Shown: positions 45,085 through 56,897, counted from the first letter of the stretch. The stretch: 64,000 bases of DNA from Siderastrea siderea (GCA_964030785.1 OZ034968.1:72403427-72467426); one strand, 5' to 3'. The notes: generated by a model not told the origin, from the sequence alone. Program-made: numbers and translations.

Positions 45085-45492
45085 AGTGAGGTGAGTTTTT
45101 CAACATCGATACGTGACCAATCGACCAGAACAAAGTATTGTCTGCACGGCAAAACGTAGATGAAGTACAAAACTTCTCGGCTCGCCGGCGCTTCGTTTTG
45201 TTTCTGCATTGAAATAAAACTTTCGGCAAAAGTTGAAGGAGGTTTTCCGCGTCTCTGGCCGTCGAAATTTTTTCGATGTGAGTTTCGAAAGTGGCTAAAA
45301 ACAGCGTCCGCCGGCGGTGCTCATTTGAAATTATGCCCGATGCAACGAACAGAAAAGAGCCGACTGGAAGTATGTTTTTTATACAGAAAACTTGACGGCT
45401 CACTGGAGGTTTTAATTTCGTTCGCATCGATCTCAAACTTTCGGTGAAAGTAGGAACAATTTTCCAGCGTCTTCAGCGTTGTTATTTTTCTT
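45085..45492 (-). mobile_element. Second copy of the foldback interior, part 1
   Basis: The reverse complement matches 32570-32915: agccgact, gcccgatgcaa, gccggcgg, gaaagtggc, and agacaat.ctttgttc.ggtcgat. Divergence is high, so it is an older copy. The copy resumes at 47358 after a palindromic insertion. Confidence 0.65.
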
Positions 45493-47357
45493 TTAAGGTG
45501 ACTCGATCGAAATAAATAACGCGCTCTATGCCTCTCTAAAAACTAATAACATCGCCATTTCTTACTCGATTGCCTTGAAACGTTCGCATTTTACACACAG
45601 TTTATCGAGGAATAATACGTATGTCAACACCTAGATGTACTGTTCGTTAATTTTGCGTGATTTTGCTTTTATTGAACACTACTTTTTTGATAAAATTGCT
45701 ATTTTAACAAAACTGAGCGCTACGATTTGGTTTAAACTTCAAGAATCAGCTTATAATAACATCTTACCTTGACTCTTCAAGTTTCCGCAAAATCGTAGGA
45801 ACAGAAATCCCGGTACAATTTAAATGTCAAATTAACAACCCCAGACGGACTTCAAAGTTAGGACCGCTCCAGCGCTTTCCAAATTTGACTGAAGAGCGTA
45901 ATAACTCCAGATAAAGTAAGTTCAATGTATCGTTATAGTTAGTTCCAAACTGCATTTGGCTATCCGCAACGATGAAAACGTTTGGGCGGCTATTATAAAC
46001 TCACTTTCTGCACCAAAATATAACGAAGTCGCCAAATTCACGTTTTTCTGAATCATATGAAAACTAACCGGACGAATTGAATAAAACTACCGGAACATGA
46101 AACTGAACCTTTTACACATACTTTGCGCTATTTTACTTTGCTGGGGCGGTCTTGGTTTGGACAATATATTTTTTGAAAGTGATGCACTGTCGAAACTCTG
46201 TTCTGTATACGGCTTTGTTGTTATCTGAATTCCACAGTAAGCGCTATGCAAATTTCCTTTCATTTGATGAGAATTTGAGGAATTTACACGTTGGCTAGGG
46301 GGTGTATTGACGATGTTTGGTCGCTACACGCTTGCGTGGTTTTGCGTGTCTATAATGTCATGCCAGTGAAGGTTAAAATCGTCCTTTTGAGATATACAAA
46401 AAAGTGTGTCGCCTGATATCAACATAGGATTTCATAGGATAATAACTGTTCCTTTACTTTCAATTAGCATGATCATGAAATTAAAGAACAAATACGTAAG
46501 ACCACCAAAGCATGTAGCGACCACACACCGTCAATGCACCCCCCCCCCCCCAGCCAATGTGTAAATTCCTCAAATTCTCATCAAATGAAAGGAAATTTGC
46601 ATAGCGCTTACTGCGGAATTCAGATAACAACAAAGCCGTATACAGAATAGAGTTTCGATAGTGCATCACTTTCAAAAAATATATTGTCCAAACCAAGACC
46701 GCCCCAGCAAAGTAAAATAGCGCAAAGTATGTGTAAAAGGTTCAGTTTCATGGTCCAGTAGTTTTATTCAATTCGTCCGGTTAGTTTTCATATAATTCAG
46801 AAAAACGTGAATTTGGCGACTTCGTTATATTTTGGTGCAGAAAGTGAGTTTATAATAGGCGCCCAAACTTTTTCATCGTTGCGGATAGCCAAATGCGGTT
46901 TGGAACTAACTATAACGATACATTGAACTTACTTTATCTGGAGTTATTACGCTCTTCAGTCAAATTTGGAAAGCGCTGGAGCGGTCCAAACTTTGAAGTC
47001 CGTCTGGGGTTGTTATTTTGACATTTAAATTGTACCGGGATTTCTGTTCCTACGATTTTGCGGAAACTTGAAGAGTCAAGGTAAGATGTTATTATAAGCT
47101 GATTCTATAAGTTTAAACCAAATCGTAGCGCTCAGTTTTGTTAGAATAGCAATTTTATCAAAAAAGTAGTGTTCAATAAAAGCAAAATCACGCAAAATTA
47201 ACGAACAGTACATCTACGTGTTGACATACGTATTATTCCTCGATAAACTGTGTGCAAAATGTGAACGTTTCAAGGCAATCGAGTAAGAAATGGCGATGTT
47301 ATTAGAGTTTTTAGAGAGGCATAGAGCGCGTCATTTATTTCGATCGAGTCACCTTAA
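45493..47357. mobile_element. 1.86-kb near-perfect palindrome, TTAA-flanked
   Basis: The element 45497-47353 starts GGTGACTCGATCGAAATAAA and ends with its inverse; both flanks are TTAA. The arms 45497-46327 and 46513-47353 (831 and 841 bp) are inverted copies with only scattered differences. One is a 14-C run at 46540-46553 where the left arm has five G. The spacer is about 185 bp. No coding frame was recognised. TTAA insertion suggests piggyBac-type mobilisation. Confidence 0.85.
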
Positions 47358-47605
47358 ATGGGATTTTTGGGGGCGAAGAAAATGTCCTCGGCGACTGCTA
47401 CACGAAGGCGGGTTGAGTGGCCCAAAACAAAGTCCGCAAAAGTATTTGACGGGCTTTTGATATCTGACAAGGCTCCTTGTTGAGACTAAAAAATTACTTA
47501 CGACCGACATTTCAAACTCAGTGTTCATTTCTCCCTCGAGATGAGAGGCTGCAATTTTTCCTCTCGAGAGATCGCGGCCCATGTCCGGTAGAATCAAAAT
47601 AAACA
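47358..47605 (-). mobile_element. Second copy of the foldback interior, part 2
   Basis: The reverse complement matches about 32330-32570, for example gtcgccgagg, agcccgtcaaa and tctcatctcga. It is contiguous with part 1 in the 32-kb copy, which shows the palindrome inserted into it. Confidence 0.65.
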
Positions 47606-47677
47606 ATGGGTCTTTAAAGGCTGTGTACTTTCATTTTTTAGTTGTGACACGTTCTACTGTAGGAATACACAAAAATA

Positions 47678-48115
47678 TTAAAGTGTACCTAACCCCAAAA
47701 TATTTTTTTCGCCAAATTAACTCTTTGCACCTGTTCGAAAAACACTGCGCCTTTTTTTTATGAAATCCCCCTCAGTCTTGACTTTTTATAGGCTGTAAAA
47801 GTTACGAAATCTAGCCATCATCCGTTGCACGCTCGAGCTAGTGAGGGACATGGGTCTATTCCTGATTTGACATCACAAACTGATTTGCATCTTCTTAGTC
47901 TCTGTAAACATGCATGCAAAGCAGTTGGTGACGTCAAATCAGGAATAGACCCATGCCCTTTCTGACTCGGTCGTGCGACAAATGATACTTAGATTTTCGT
48001 AAGTTTTCAAGCCCGTGAAAAAGTCAAAAACTGCAAATAATGGCGAAATGTTTTTAAAATAGGTGCAAAGTTTTACGTTAGCGTAAAAAATATTTTGGGG
48101 TTAGGTGCACTTTAA
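47678..48115. mobile_element. TTAA-type MITE
   Basis: The inverted ends AGTGTACCTAACCCCAAAAT (47682) and the inverse of AGTGCACCTAACCCCAAAAT (to 48111) are flanked by TTAA. A second palindrome sits inside (gggtctattcctgatttgac at 47850 and its inverse near 47930). Non-coding. Confidence 0.75.
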
Positions 48116-48156
48116 AGTGAAATGGTTTGGTATTTCGTTAGTGTCTATATAATAAA

Positions 48157-48300
48157 CAGAACATGACGTAGCCGCTTGGAGATGCAAAATTTCTCTTCTC
48201 GTATTGAAAAATATTTCACACGTTCGCTGTACTCACTCGTGAAATATTTTTCAACACTCGAAGAGAAATTTCGTATCTCCGCGCGGCTATGTAATATCCT
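48157..48300. repeat. Compact hairpin, about 55-bp arms
   Basis: The left arm (about 48164-48219) contains aaatttctcttctcg and ttgaaaaatatttcac; the right arm is its inverse with few changes. The loop is about 20 nt. It is either a very short MITE or an RNA-forming hairpin. Confidence 0.65.
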
Positions 48301-48782
48301 CTATATATCTGCAATAAGCAAAAAACAAATCACCATAGGTCTGGACAACCAAAGGGCCCAAGGGAATGAAAGATCACCCTGCATACATTGTTTGAATATC
48401 CGTTATTTTCCTTGCTTGTTTTTCAGCGTATTGTTTTATACATTTAATAGTACAGCCCATATCAATGGCTTTTGCCAACGCAAGATTGATTTTTTTTGCC
48501 TCCCATAGTCCTTATTTTATAATAATAAAGAAAATCGCACGACTGAGTGTAATTTGTGACATAATGGTTCAAGACGCTAGTCTCTCAGTGCTAATATATT
48601 GAAAGTAGTGTGTAATGCATTGCTTCGTTATGATTTCTTTGTTCTTTATTGCACCGTAGATTACAATGAAATGCAAAAATTGCGGAGGAATGGATTACGC
48701 ACTAGCTTGATGCGATAAGGAGAAAACTGTCTGTGGGTCGTTTACCCTCGATTCGCCCAAATTTTCACGAAGGTGCTAGCAA

Positions 48783-49404
48783 CAGGGTTCGTACAGAGTC
48801 TTGAATTCTTGAAAAAGTCTTGAAATTTGCAAACCACTTTTCCAGACCTGGAAAAAGTCTGGAAAATAAAGATAAAGTCTGGAAAAAATGGTGAAAAGTT
48901 TTTTTTTTTTGAAAACTGCAACAAGTGCTTAATTGCTAAGTGAAATTTTTTTTTCAGGCCGACAAATCTTATTTAATTTCGTCTTTAGCGAAAACATTCA
49001 ATTGCAGACTGAGAAGTCTCAGAACTCTCTTACGCCGGCTTTGCATCATTGTACGTTCACAGTGCGTCATGGGACAAACTTGGTTCCCGCGTTTGTGGAG
49101 GTTTATATCGAACAAGTATTTGCCTTTCACTGTGAAAATGGTGAAGTGTGTTTTCTCTGACAAGTGGAAAGCTAATGAAATATTTAAGGCCTGGATTGCA
49201 GCCGACCCTAAATCAACAACAAAAGCGAAGTGTACTGTTTATTACAAGGCAATCGATATTTCAAGCAAGGGCAAAGCTGCGTTGGTCAACCCCTTTGTTG
49301 GCAAGAAACACAAGAATCTTATGCAAATCAAATGGTTGTCACCTTCTGTCACGTATTTCATATCCACTAGCACGGAAAATGAAAGGTACATATGTAAGAA
49401 TTAA
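48783..49404 (+). pseudogene. 5' end of a transposon, N-terminal zinc-finger-like ORF
   Basis: CAGGGTTCGTACAGAGTCTT at 48782 looks like the left end of a CAGGG-type element. The ORF from ATG 49138 reads MVKCVFSDKWKANEIFKAWI and later KAKCTVYYKAIDISSKGKAA, then LVNPFVGKKH. This resembles the N-terminal BED/hAT-like finger (C-x2-C...SH...KH) of a large cnidarian and fish family. Here the second Cys and the His of the S-H pair are replaced (Y and P/F), so the finger is probably dead. A donor follows at 49386. The central catalytic region is absent before the next ORF. Confidence 0.55.
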
Positions 49405-49653
49405 AATGCCTGTTATTCAGAGTCAAACTTAAACGTTTTGAACCCTCGATTGAGCTCTGTGGCTTTTAATGCAAGGCACATTCCAAGTTTTATACATTCA
49501 CATTCATGCTTAATAAAGATATAAAAGCCGTTTCCCTTAGTTTCAATGAGCAAGCAAAAAACAGGTAAGTAGGCTGCTTTCGTTTTGGAGCGATTTTATA
49601 AGAGTCAGTGACGTGATTGCTATGACAAAACGACTTGTACGCATACAAATTGG

Positions 49654-50136
49654 ATGGTACATTTATTTACTGTCTTTCTTGGTACCATTCCACACTCGAA
49701 AAAAGTTTTGTCAGTTGAAAATATGGCTGAACAAACTATGATTGCCCAGAGAGTGATCAAAGACCATCTCATCAATGTTGGAGGGGTCACCAAAGTATCA
49801 TTGAGCAAAGAGCCCCTGGCCAGTGCAAGTTCTGCAAGACAGAGGTACCAAACATACTTAGATGAAGAGAAAAGAAAGAAGGTGGAGCAAAGGAGAAGGC
49901 AGAAAAGGGCAGCAGTCCTTGATGAACTGAATGATTTGAAAGAACAAAAGAAAAGGATGAAATCAAACATGGAGGCACTGTTCAAGTCAGCTGATGACCT
50001 TGCAGAAAAGGCAGAGTCAACGGGGAAAGTTACTTTTATTTCCAAGTCAAATGCAATGAGGCAGAGTGCCAATGCGAAAGAAGGAGAGCTGAAGTTGAAG
50101 TTCATAGAGGAAGAAATAAGGAATTTAAAGCAGTGA
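49654..50136 (+). pseudogene. C-terminal coiled-coil ORF of the same deleted transposon
   Basis: The 160-residue ORF reads ...MIAQRVIKDHLINVGGVTKV, SLSKEP, then SARQRYQTYLDEEKRKKVEQ, a long charged coiled coil, and SKSNAMRQSANAKEGELKLK. I recognise this as the conserved C-terminal part of the transposon-related family whose N-terminus lies at 49138. Only about 270 bp separate the two, far less than the missing catalytic core. A similar C-terminal piece lies on the other strand at 53803. Confidence 0.55.
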
Positions 50137-50599
50137 AGAATTAGTTCTGTATGCCATGGAATGTTATTAAGAGATTAGGTGCAGGTGTTGATACACCTGT
50201 GATACTTTGTTTCTTACGAGGACCAAAACAACAAAAGATCAGCTGCCTGCCATTATATTGGGTTGCTACTTTGTTGTGATTGTGTTACTCAAAGTTCTGA
50301 ATAGGAAGAACAGACGAGAGTGTAAACTGATATTTCTAGGATGGTTATATTTATTAAGAAAAATTATTATCCTGTATGATGAGATCATTATCCTTGTAGT
50401 TTAAACAATTGATAGCATGGTTTCTGCAGGATTATTGGGATAAATACTGCTAGTTGTATTTCAAAATCCCACAAATGTCACTCGCTGTTTTGCCACTCGT
50501 GACTTAAGGGCAGTTTTGAATTATAACTCGTGGGTTTTTATCGCAAATATCCCTTAAAACCATGCTATTACCTATACTAACTTTGAGTCTACTAAAAGA

Positions 50600-51440
50600 A
50601 ATTTTTGTTTTGGAAAATGTCTGGATAACAAGACGGGGCACGTAGACATTACGTCATTCACAGTCAGAAGCCGATCCGGAGAAGTTCCTTGTTTGTGCCA
50701 AATCACTTGTCAAATCATGGCCTGAAAATAGACTTTTGCATTTTTTTTCGGTAGAACCAGTTTCGTTTAGATTTTAGGATAATTTTGTCTTTATCAATCA
50801 ATCTATTTAAATTTCCGAGCCCTTGTTATTCAGAATTGCGCTGAGATGTTAGTTCGTTTTAGAAAACGTGTCGTAACTGAGTCACGCTGTGGTCAAAATT
50901 TTTCGTCACATTCTCCTTAGGGAAGGCTAGAAAAGTTGTTACCACGCCGTCAGGACGGGGTCTAGTAATAACCGTTTTTTTATGGCCACTTGCCCCAGGC
51001 CTCCGATTCAAACTCAGAAGCCGATCCGGGGAAGTTCCTTGCTTGCACCAAATCACTCTTCGAATCATGGCGTGAAAACAGACTTTGCGTTTTATTTCGG
51101 TAGATACCAGTTTCGTTTAGATTTTAGGATAACTTTGTCTTTATTAATTTATCTATTTAAATTTGGGCGAGGTATAATGCTCCTGGGGCTTTTGTTGTTG
51201 AACAAGGAAAGAGGGTTGCGAAAGGAGTTCATACTATCAGGGATTTATTTTATCACAGGGAGACGGGTGCGAAGAAGACATAGGGGGGAATGGCGGCAAA
51301 CACGTCAAAGGTACGATCAATCACCAACTTCAAAAATTTGCACCACCTGAGCTCGTATCTTGAATGCCCATAATATGTTTTGTACCCTGAGGGGAGGGAG
51401 AACAACGGTGGGGTATAATGCCCGTGGGCTTTTCTTGTTT
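50600..51440. repeat. Dispersed repeat unit, inverted relative to 60-64 kb
   Basis: Two partial copies of one segment (cagaagccgatccgg.gaagttccttg, then tttcgtttagattttaggata) lie at about 50665-50830 and 51014-51165. The reverse complement occurs at 60540-60700 and 63340-63510. No coding sequence is supported. Confidence 0.7.
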
Positions 51441-52375
51441 TTTACCCCGCCATCAGGGCGGGTCTAATAATACTCGTTTTATTTTTCTTTCGTTTGTTTG
51501 GTGGTCATTTGCCCCAGGCTTCCGCTCGGTGGTGTAGAAAATCACTGGCCATTGAATAGCATAAAAATCCCTTCGACGAGAGCAAGAACGAAGGTGCTAA
51601 CGAGCTTTGAAAGCCACCGATTCGATCTTGTTATTTTCGCAAGTTGCCACTCGACCCGAGCCGTTAAATATTCAACAATGAAATGCAACCATTTTTCGGC
51701 AATTTTGGTTTACTTCGCCAAAATCGTTTGAGAAATCGTTGTGAAAAAGGACAAGGAATTCAAAGGAGTTCACTTCTATTCGATGAGAGCAAGGACGAAG
51801 GTGCTGGCGAGCATTTCATGGCGCAATAACTATTTGGGTCAGACTGACTCACGCTATGGACAAAATATTTCATGTTTAAAATAGATGTAAAATAAAAATA
51901 GAAAATTAAAAAAGTAAAAAGAAACGCAATCAAAAGCAAAATAATATTTGAAAAAAGCAATAGTAATTAAAAGTAAAAATAAATAAATACAAAAATAAAT
52001 GAAATTCATTTTGTTTTATTTTAAAACGTATTGTTTCCGAAAAATTTTTCACCAAAAATTAAAGGGGTGTAGTCACTTTCATAGAAACTCTAGGTAGTCA
52101 CCCTAATTGTTTTTTTCAAATATTATTTTACTTTTGATTGCATTTTTTACGTTTTTATTTTTTATTTCTTTTTTTATTTTATTTATTGTTTATTTTATTT
52201 TGTGTTTAATTTTAATTTTATTAATTTATTTTTGAAGTCTTTTTTTTTTTTTGAAGTTTTGTTCAAATTTACTATGGCAATTCTAGGCCACCATACCGGG
52301 GCAAGTGACCACCAAAAACAAAAAAGAGAGAGAAACGGGTATTTCTAGACCCCGTCCTGACGGCGGGGTAAAAAG
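51441..52375. mobile_element. Foldback unit of the same repeat family
   Basis: ACCCCGCCATCAGGGCGGGT at 51441 and the inverse at about 52355-52372 form ends about 75 bp long, including ggtggtca.ttgcccc. Inner arms (51926-51962 and 52105-52142) also pair, around an AT-rich core. The same end motif, gaccccgccg... with gcaagtgaccacc, recurs throughout 59-64 kb. Confidence 0.6.
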
Positions 52376-52784
52376 CCCGAAAAGTTCCAGGGGCATTACA
52401 CCCCGCCGGGTTTCTCCCTCCCCAGGTCACTCAAGGTACGAGTCTTAGCCTGTGTAGCGAAAGACGCGATGAATATTTGTTTGGCCGAGCCAATACCGGA
52501 AGTCTAGAGCAAGTGACCTAGGGAAAAAAAAAAACAAGGAAAGCTCCAGGGGCATTATACCCGGGCGTTGCTTTCCCTCCCCTCAGAGTCCAAAACATAT
52601 TATGGTCACTCAAAGATGTTAGTCCAAATGGTGTAGCGGAAGTTTGCGATTAATATTTGTTTGGCCGAGTGAAACATGGTTGCTACAGACTTTTGACTGA
52701 CTTTCCCTGATAAAAATAAAATTTTCTTGACCAAATAAATACAAAATGCCAGATATAGTAGCGGCCTCCAGCCTCCCCTTACAG
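52376..52784. repeat. Further units of the dispersed repeat
   Basis: Repeated strings cccgaaaagttccaggggcatta and cattatacccgggcg-like end motifs, each followed by ctccctcccc and tcactcaa, mark two more unit ends. No gene is seen. Confidence 0.5.
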
Positions 52785-53571
52785 CACAGGTAGCCCAAGC
52801 TCACTATGAGAGGAGCGCATATGTTACCTGTTCTTTATTGCACAAATGACAACTCGGCAAATATAAGAATTTGTATAAAAAATGCAAGTAATGCGCTTTA
52901 ATTGCCACAAAGGCGAAATAATTCATAATATAAATGGTTCACCTTGTTTCTGTGTTGTATTAAGACGAATTCTGCTCAACGTTCGAGCAGTAAGTGCAAA
53001 AATTAAGTTACCAAAAAAATACTTGCAGCACTGTCACATTTTGAGAACAGATAAGAAGAACTTATCGTTACTTTTGCTCCCAAGCTGACCACGCGAGAGA
53101 AAATTGGATTTGAAGTTACCCATATTTCAATTAAAAAGACGCTTCATGTCAGTTCAAAACAAAATGGCGCCCGTTTTTAGCATACTTTTACGAGATTTGA
53201 AATTAATTTTCTTGAGAATGCTTGAGAATTTCATCGCGGGGTCACTTGGGCAAGTGAACTAGAGTGAGATGTTTCAAATAGCATTTAAAATGTTACCGTG
53301 CTATGAGTAGTTTTTTAGTAAATATTTTTTGCACTTATTGCTCGAACGTTGAGCGGAATCCGTCTTAATTGCTATTTAATGGCTTTTTAGGGTGATTTAA
53401 AGCGTTGATTATTTGCACCCCAACACTTATGAATTATTTCACATTTATAGCAATTAAAGCGTATTTATTGCATTTGTCGTACAATTTTTTATATTTTGAC
53501 GACTTATAATATATGCAAAAAAGAACAGGTAATATATGCGCTCCTCTCTTAGTGAGCTTGGGCTACCTGTG
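52785..53571. mobile_element. Foldback element, about 220-bp arms
   Basis: Ends CACAGGTAGCCCAAGCTCAC (52785) and the inverse (to 53571) extend into arms covering about 52785-53005 and 53330-53571. The inner part is marked by ctcaacgttcgagcagtaagtgc and its inverse. Flanks contain TTA on both sides but not directly abutting, so the target duplication is uncertain. Confidence 0.7.
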
Positions 53572-53802
53572 TTAAGACTGATAAGCTTTCAACAAATCAC
53601 AATAGGGCATTTGCACAATGGTTTTAACAAAACAACGAGACAAGAAAAAGGGAAAATGGATGAGTTCCTTCACACTGGAACTTCAGCATTAACACCATGT
53701 TTTATAACCTATCAAATTCATGGTAAGTGTACCAAACGAAATGAACATGGTAAAAAAATTAACTTTCTGAGTATCTTCCATTCACAAAACAACAAGGACA
53801 AG

Positions 53803-54223
53803 TCAATAGAAGTGGCTGTGTTTATTTCTACTGAAATTCAATCTTTTTGCGATCACTTCAGCCTCCTGCTCCTTTCTCTTCTGTTTTCCTCTGGCTCTGA
53901 GTACATTAGCTTCTACGATTAGATTCCACTTGTGGCTGGTTTCAGGTGGTGTACAGAAATTATTTGCCTTGTCCAACAGTGCTGCAGCTTCTGACTCCAA
54001 CCTGTGTTCTTTCTTCTGGCATTCCTTTAATTCTGACAGTATTTTTCGTCTATTATTTTCAGCTTCACTGGCCTTTTTGGCTTTCTCCTGATCTTCCAAA
54101 AACACAGAATACTTCTGGTGTGATTGCTTATAGGACATAACGAGAGTCCTTGCCAACTGGGAGTAAACGTTCAGCAGTGGACGAATTTATGTCAACTTTC
54201 AATTTTTGAGTTGAATTTGTCAT
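53803..54223 (-). pseudogene. Coiled-coil C-terminal fragment with frameshift
   Basis: The minus-strand ORF 53803-54156 reads MARTLVMSYKQSHQKYSVFL, then a charged coiled coil and IVEANVLRARGKQKRKEQEA. The layout matches the ORF at 49654 (S/R..Y...L, K-rich helix, NA.R). Just upstream, an ATG at 54223 opens MTNSTQKLKVDINSSTAERL in another frame, which overlaps and runs out shortly after. A one-base shift would join the two, so this is probably a broken copy; splicing is an alternative. Confidence 0.45.
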
Positions 54224-54933
54224 TTTCAGCAAAATTAAATATTCAAAACAACAAGACAGATAAGACAAAAATAAGCGGAGTCATCAGATTTTAAACATTA
54301 CGTCATTGAAGAGTGCTGTGGTCAAAACATTGTGTCACACAGGCAAACGTTTCGTCACGCCGGTTTGTAAAAAAAATCGGGGTGGAACCACATGGATTCT
54401 TATGTCGAGTTGCACTAACATTTTGTTAAACTTTAGGGGGTAAGGTGGGGCAAAACTAACCCGCGATCAGGCCGAATTTTAGCATTGCTCTCCTCTTCTC
54501 TCACGTTGGTAGCTCGCTAAAATTGGGCCCGATACAATCTCTCACAGGACCTTATGCCGGCGGCCAAATTTTTGGCCGCGGGAATCTCGCAATATGATTG
54601 CCCCTTTAACAATAGAACTGTCAACGGGAGTAAATTGTCCACGAGACTCGCTCACAATTTTCGATCCCGACCGCCATCGCCAAGGAGCAAGTCTGCCGAC
54701 GTAAATGTTTCGGTCTAAGAAATTCTCGTCGTTCTAGGAGAATTGTCATGATTTCTTTCTCTCCTGAGAATGGCGTCTGGGTTGACGCAAGCTGTCTCTC
54801 ACTTGGAGCAGAGCAGTAAGGCAACAGTGAAGTATCTATCCCGTTTTATCCGCATCGTGTCTCGAAATTTTCATTTGAAGGCTTTCAGATAGTATTGAAA
54901 ATATAAACAGAGTATTGGTTGTTTCCGCGCGCG

Positions 54934-55408
54934 TTATGCACCGATCAATTCGAAAGTTCAACATCCCCCCGGGCAACCCCCCGGGCATTTAAACTTTTGA
55001 AGATTGGCTTGTTCAAATTCCCTCCCCTCGGGGCAAGAAAGCCGTTCAAATCCCCCACCAATTAGTACTGAACTGCCTCTCCTCAAAGACCAATTTAGTC
55101 TTCAATCAAGCACTTTACATGCCTTTCAGAGAGATGCCGTAATGACACCTTCAATCTTCTTTTAAAGACCCTTTTCAAAGAGTTATTCACTAGCAAAGGC
55201 GAAATTCTATCTTGTAAATACGTCAGACCCCGCAAAAACCGAAAAACTTCACGGGCCTATTGCGTCAGAACAAGAGGTAAATCCGGTTCAAATTCCCCAC
55301 CCTTCCAACGCAACGTTCAAATTCCCCCCTCCCCGGGCACGATGCACAGTCAAATGCCCGGGGTATGCCCGGGGGGGATGTTGAAGTTTCGAATTGATCG
55401 GCGCATTA
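54934..55408. mobile_element. Harbinger-like C-rich MITE, copy 1
   Basis: Element 54937-55405 (469 bp) is flanked by TTA on both sides. Ends are TGCACCGATCAATTCGAAAG and the inverse of TGCGCCGATCAATTCGAAAC. Inside each end is a CCCCCCGGGCA block. Non-coding. Confidence 0.8.
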
Positions 55409-56434
55409 TACGAAACAAAACGAACAGCAGAGGGACTTATATCTTTCGCCAAGAATGATCAACAAGTCAACCGATAATTCGGTAAACTTAACGGAATACT
55501 GATGTTTAGCGAGAGCCGCAATCAGCGAGATGCTGTATTTGTTTTTACCCAAGTAATAAAGATTTTCAGTTTATCCATACAACGATTTCACAAATGGCGG
55601 CTGACATGGGGCGAGTGAGCGGCCAAGCATGGAATCGAGGCTTATTAGGATAGTCTACGAAGAAAACACGAAAACATGACTGTTCTGTTTGTGGTTTTGT
55701 CCCTACCAAGGACGATATCCCTCCCTGGATCCTCTTTAGATGGAAGAAATCTATCGGAGCTGATCATGAAAAATTACGAGTTAAATTTATTGGCTTCTTA
55801 TGCTGCAGTTGTCGCACTTAATTTCATCTTGTTAGCAATAAGCTTGTATCGCTTGATCTATCTGTTGATTCGATGTTCATCGTGTTTTTTAATTTCTCCC
55901 CTGACATAATCTATGCTTATCCCTTTGTGTTTCTGAATCCTTTAGAGTTGAAGTCTACACCAGCCAAGGAAAGGATTGTTTTCTAATTTTTCCCGATACA
56001 ATTTATTGTACACAAACCGAAAACGTGCCAATCTATCTCTCTGCAAGGACGACTCGTGTCTTGATATGTAGACTTTGTAAATCTTCGAGCACTTTTTTTT
56101 TTCAGGACAAACATATTGATCACCGTGTCATAAAGTTGATCTATTCTTTGAGGGAAAAATGTGAAATAAAATTGCGAAGTGTCTCTCGTGGGATCTTTGC
56201 CGCAATGCGGACACAGAACCACAAAAATTGTTCTTCCAGTTTGAGAGTTCTCCGTCGATTCTCTTACTGAGATTAGCCTGGAGGTACGTAGAGTTCCTTT
56301 AGTTATTTTTCTCATCGTATAAAGAGTTAATATCCCAACATTTTCTAATGAAAGCCCGTATAATAACACTGTTTCCCACTGGGTTTACATATATCAGCAT
56401 TCGCTGAATGGTGAGCAAGACTGCGCACCCAACA
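55409..56434. other. Unassigned stretch with a hydrophobic ORF
   Basis: The plus frame 55676-55909 has a hydrophobic stretch (LLASYAAVVALNFILLAISL) but no recognised family. Two ATGGCG-type starts (54771 and about 55592) lead only short frames. Minus frames at 55983-56369 are not recognised. I make no gene call. Confidence 0.3.
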
Positions 56435-56897
56435 TAATGCGCTGATCAATTCGAAAGTTCAACATCCCCCCCGGGCAACCCCCCGGGCATTTGAACTTTT
56501 GAAGATTGCCTTGTTCAAATTCCCTCCCCTCGGGGCAAGAAAGCCGTTTAAATGCCCCACCAATTAGTACTGAACTACCTCTCCTCAAAGGCAAATTTCG
56601 TTTTCAATCAACACTGTTCACACTTTTCAAAGAGAGATTATGCCCTAATGACACCTTCAAACTTCTTTTAAAGACCCTTTTGAAAGAGTTATTCAGTAAC
56701 AAAGGCGAAATTCTATCTTGTAAATCCGTCAAACCCTGCAAAAACTGACGGGCGTATTACGTCAGAACAAGAAATAAATCTGGTTCAAATTCCCCACCCT
56801 TCCAACGCAACGTTCAAATCCCCACCCCTCCCTGGGCACGATGTACTGTCAAATGCCCGGGGGGGGATGTTGAAGTTTCGAATTGATCGGCGCATAA
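56435..56897. mobile_element. Harbinger-like C-rich MITE, copy 2
   Basis: Element 56438-56894 (457 bp) is flanked by TAA on both sides. It has the same ends and interior as the copy at 54937 (shared gcgaaattctatcttgtaaa). The two copies have the same orientation and differ by scattered changes and a shorter right end. Confidence 0.8.

Noticed and set aside
55676..55909. Membrane protein ORF
   Set aside because: A single hydrophobic stretch in AT-rich DNA; no family, no convincing splice sites.
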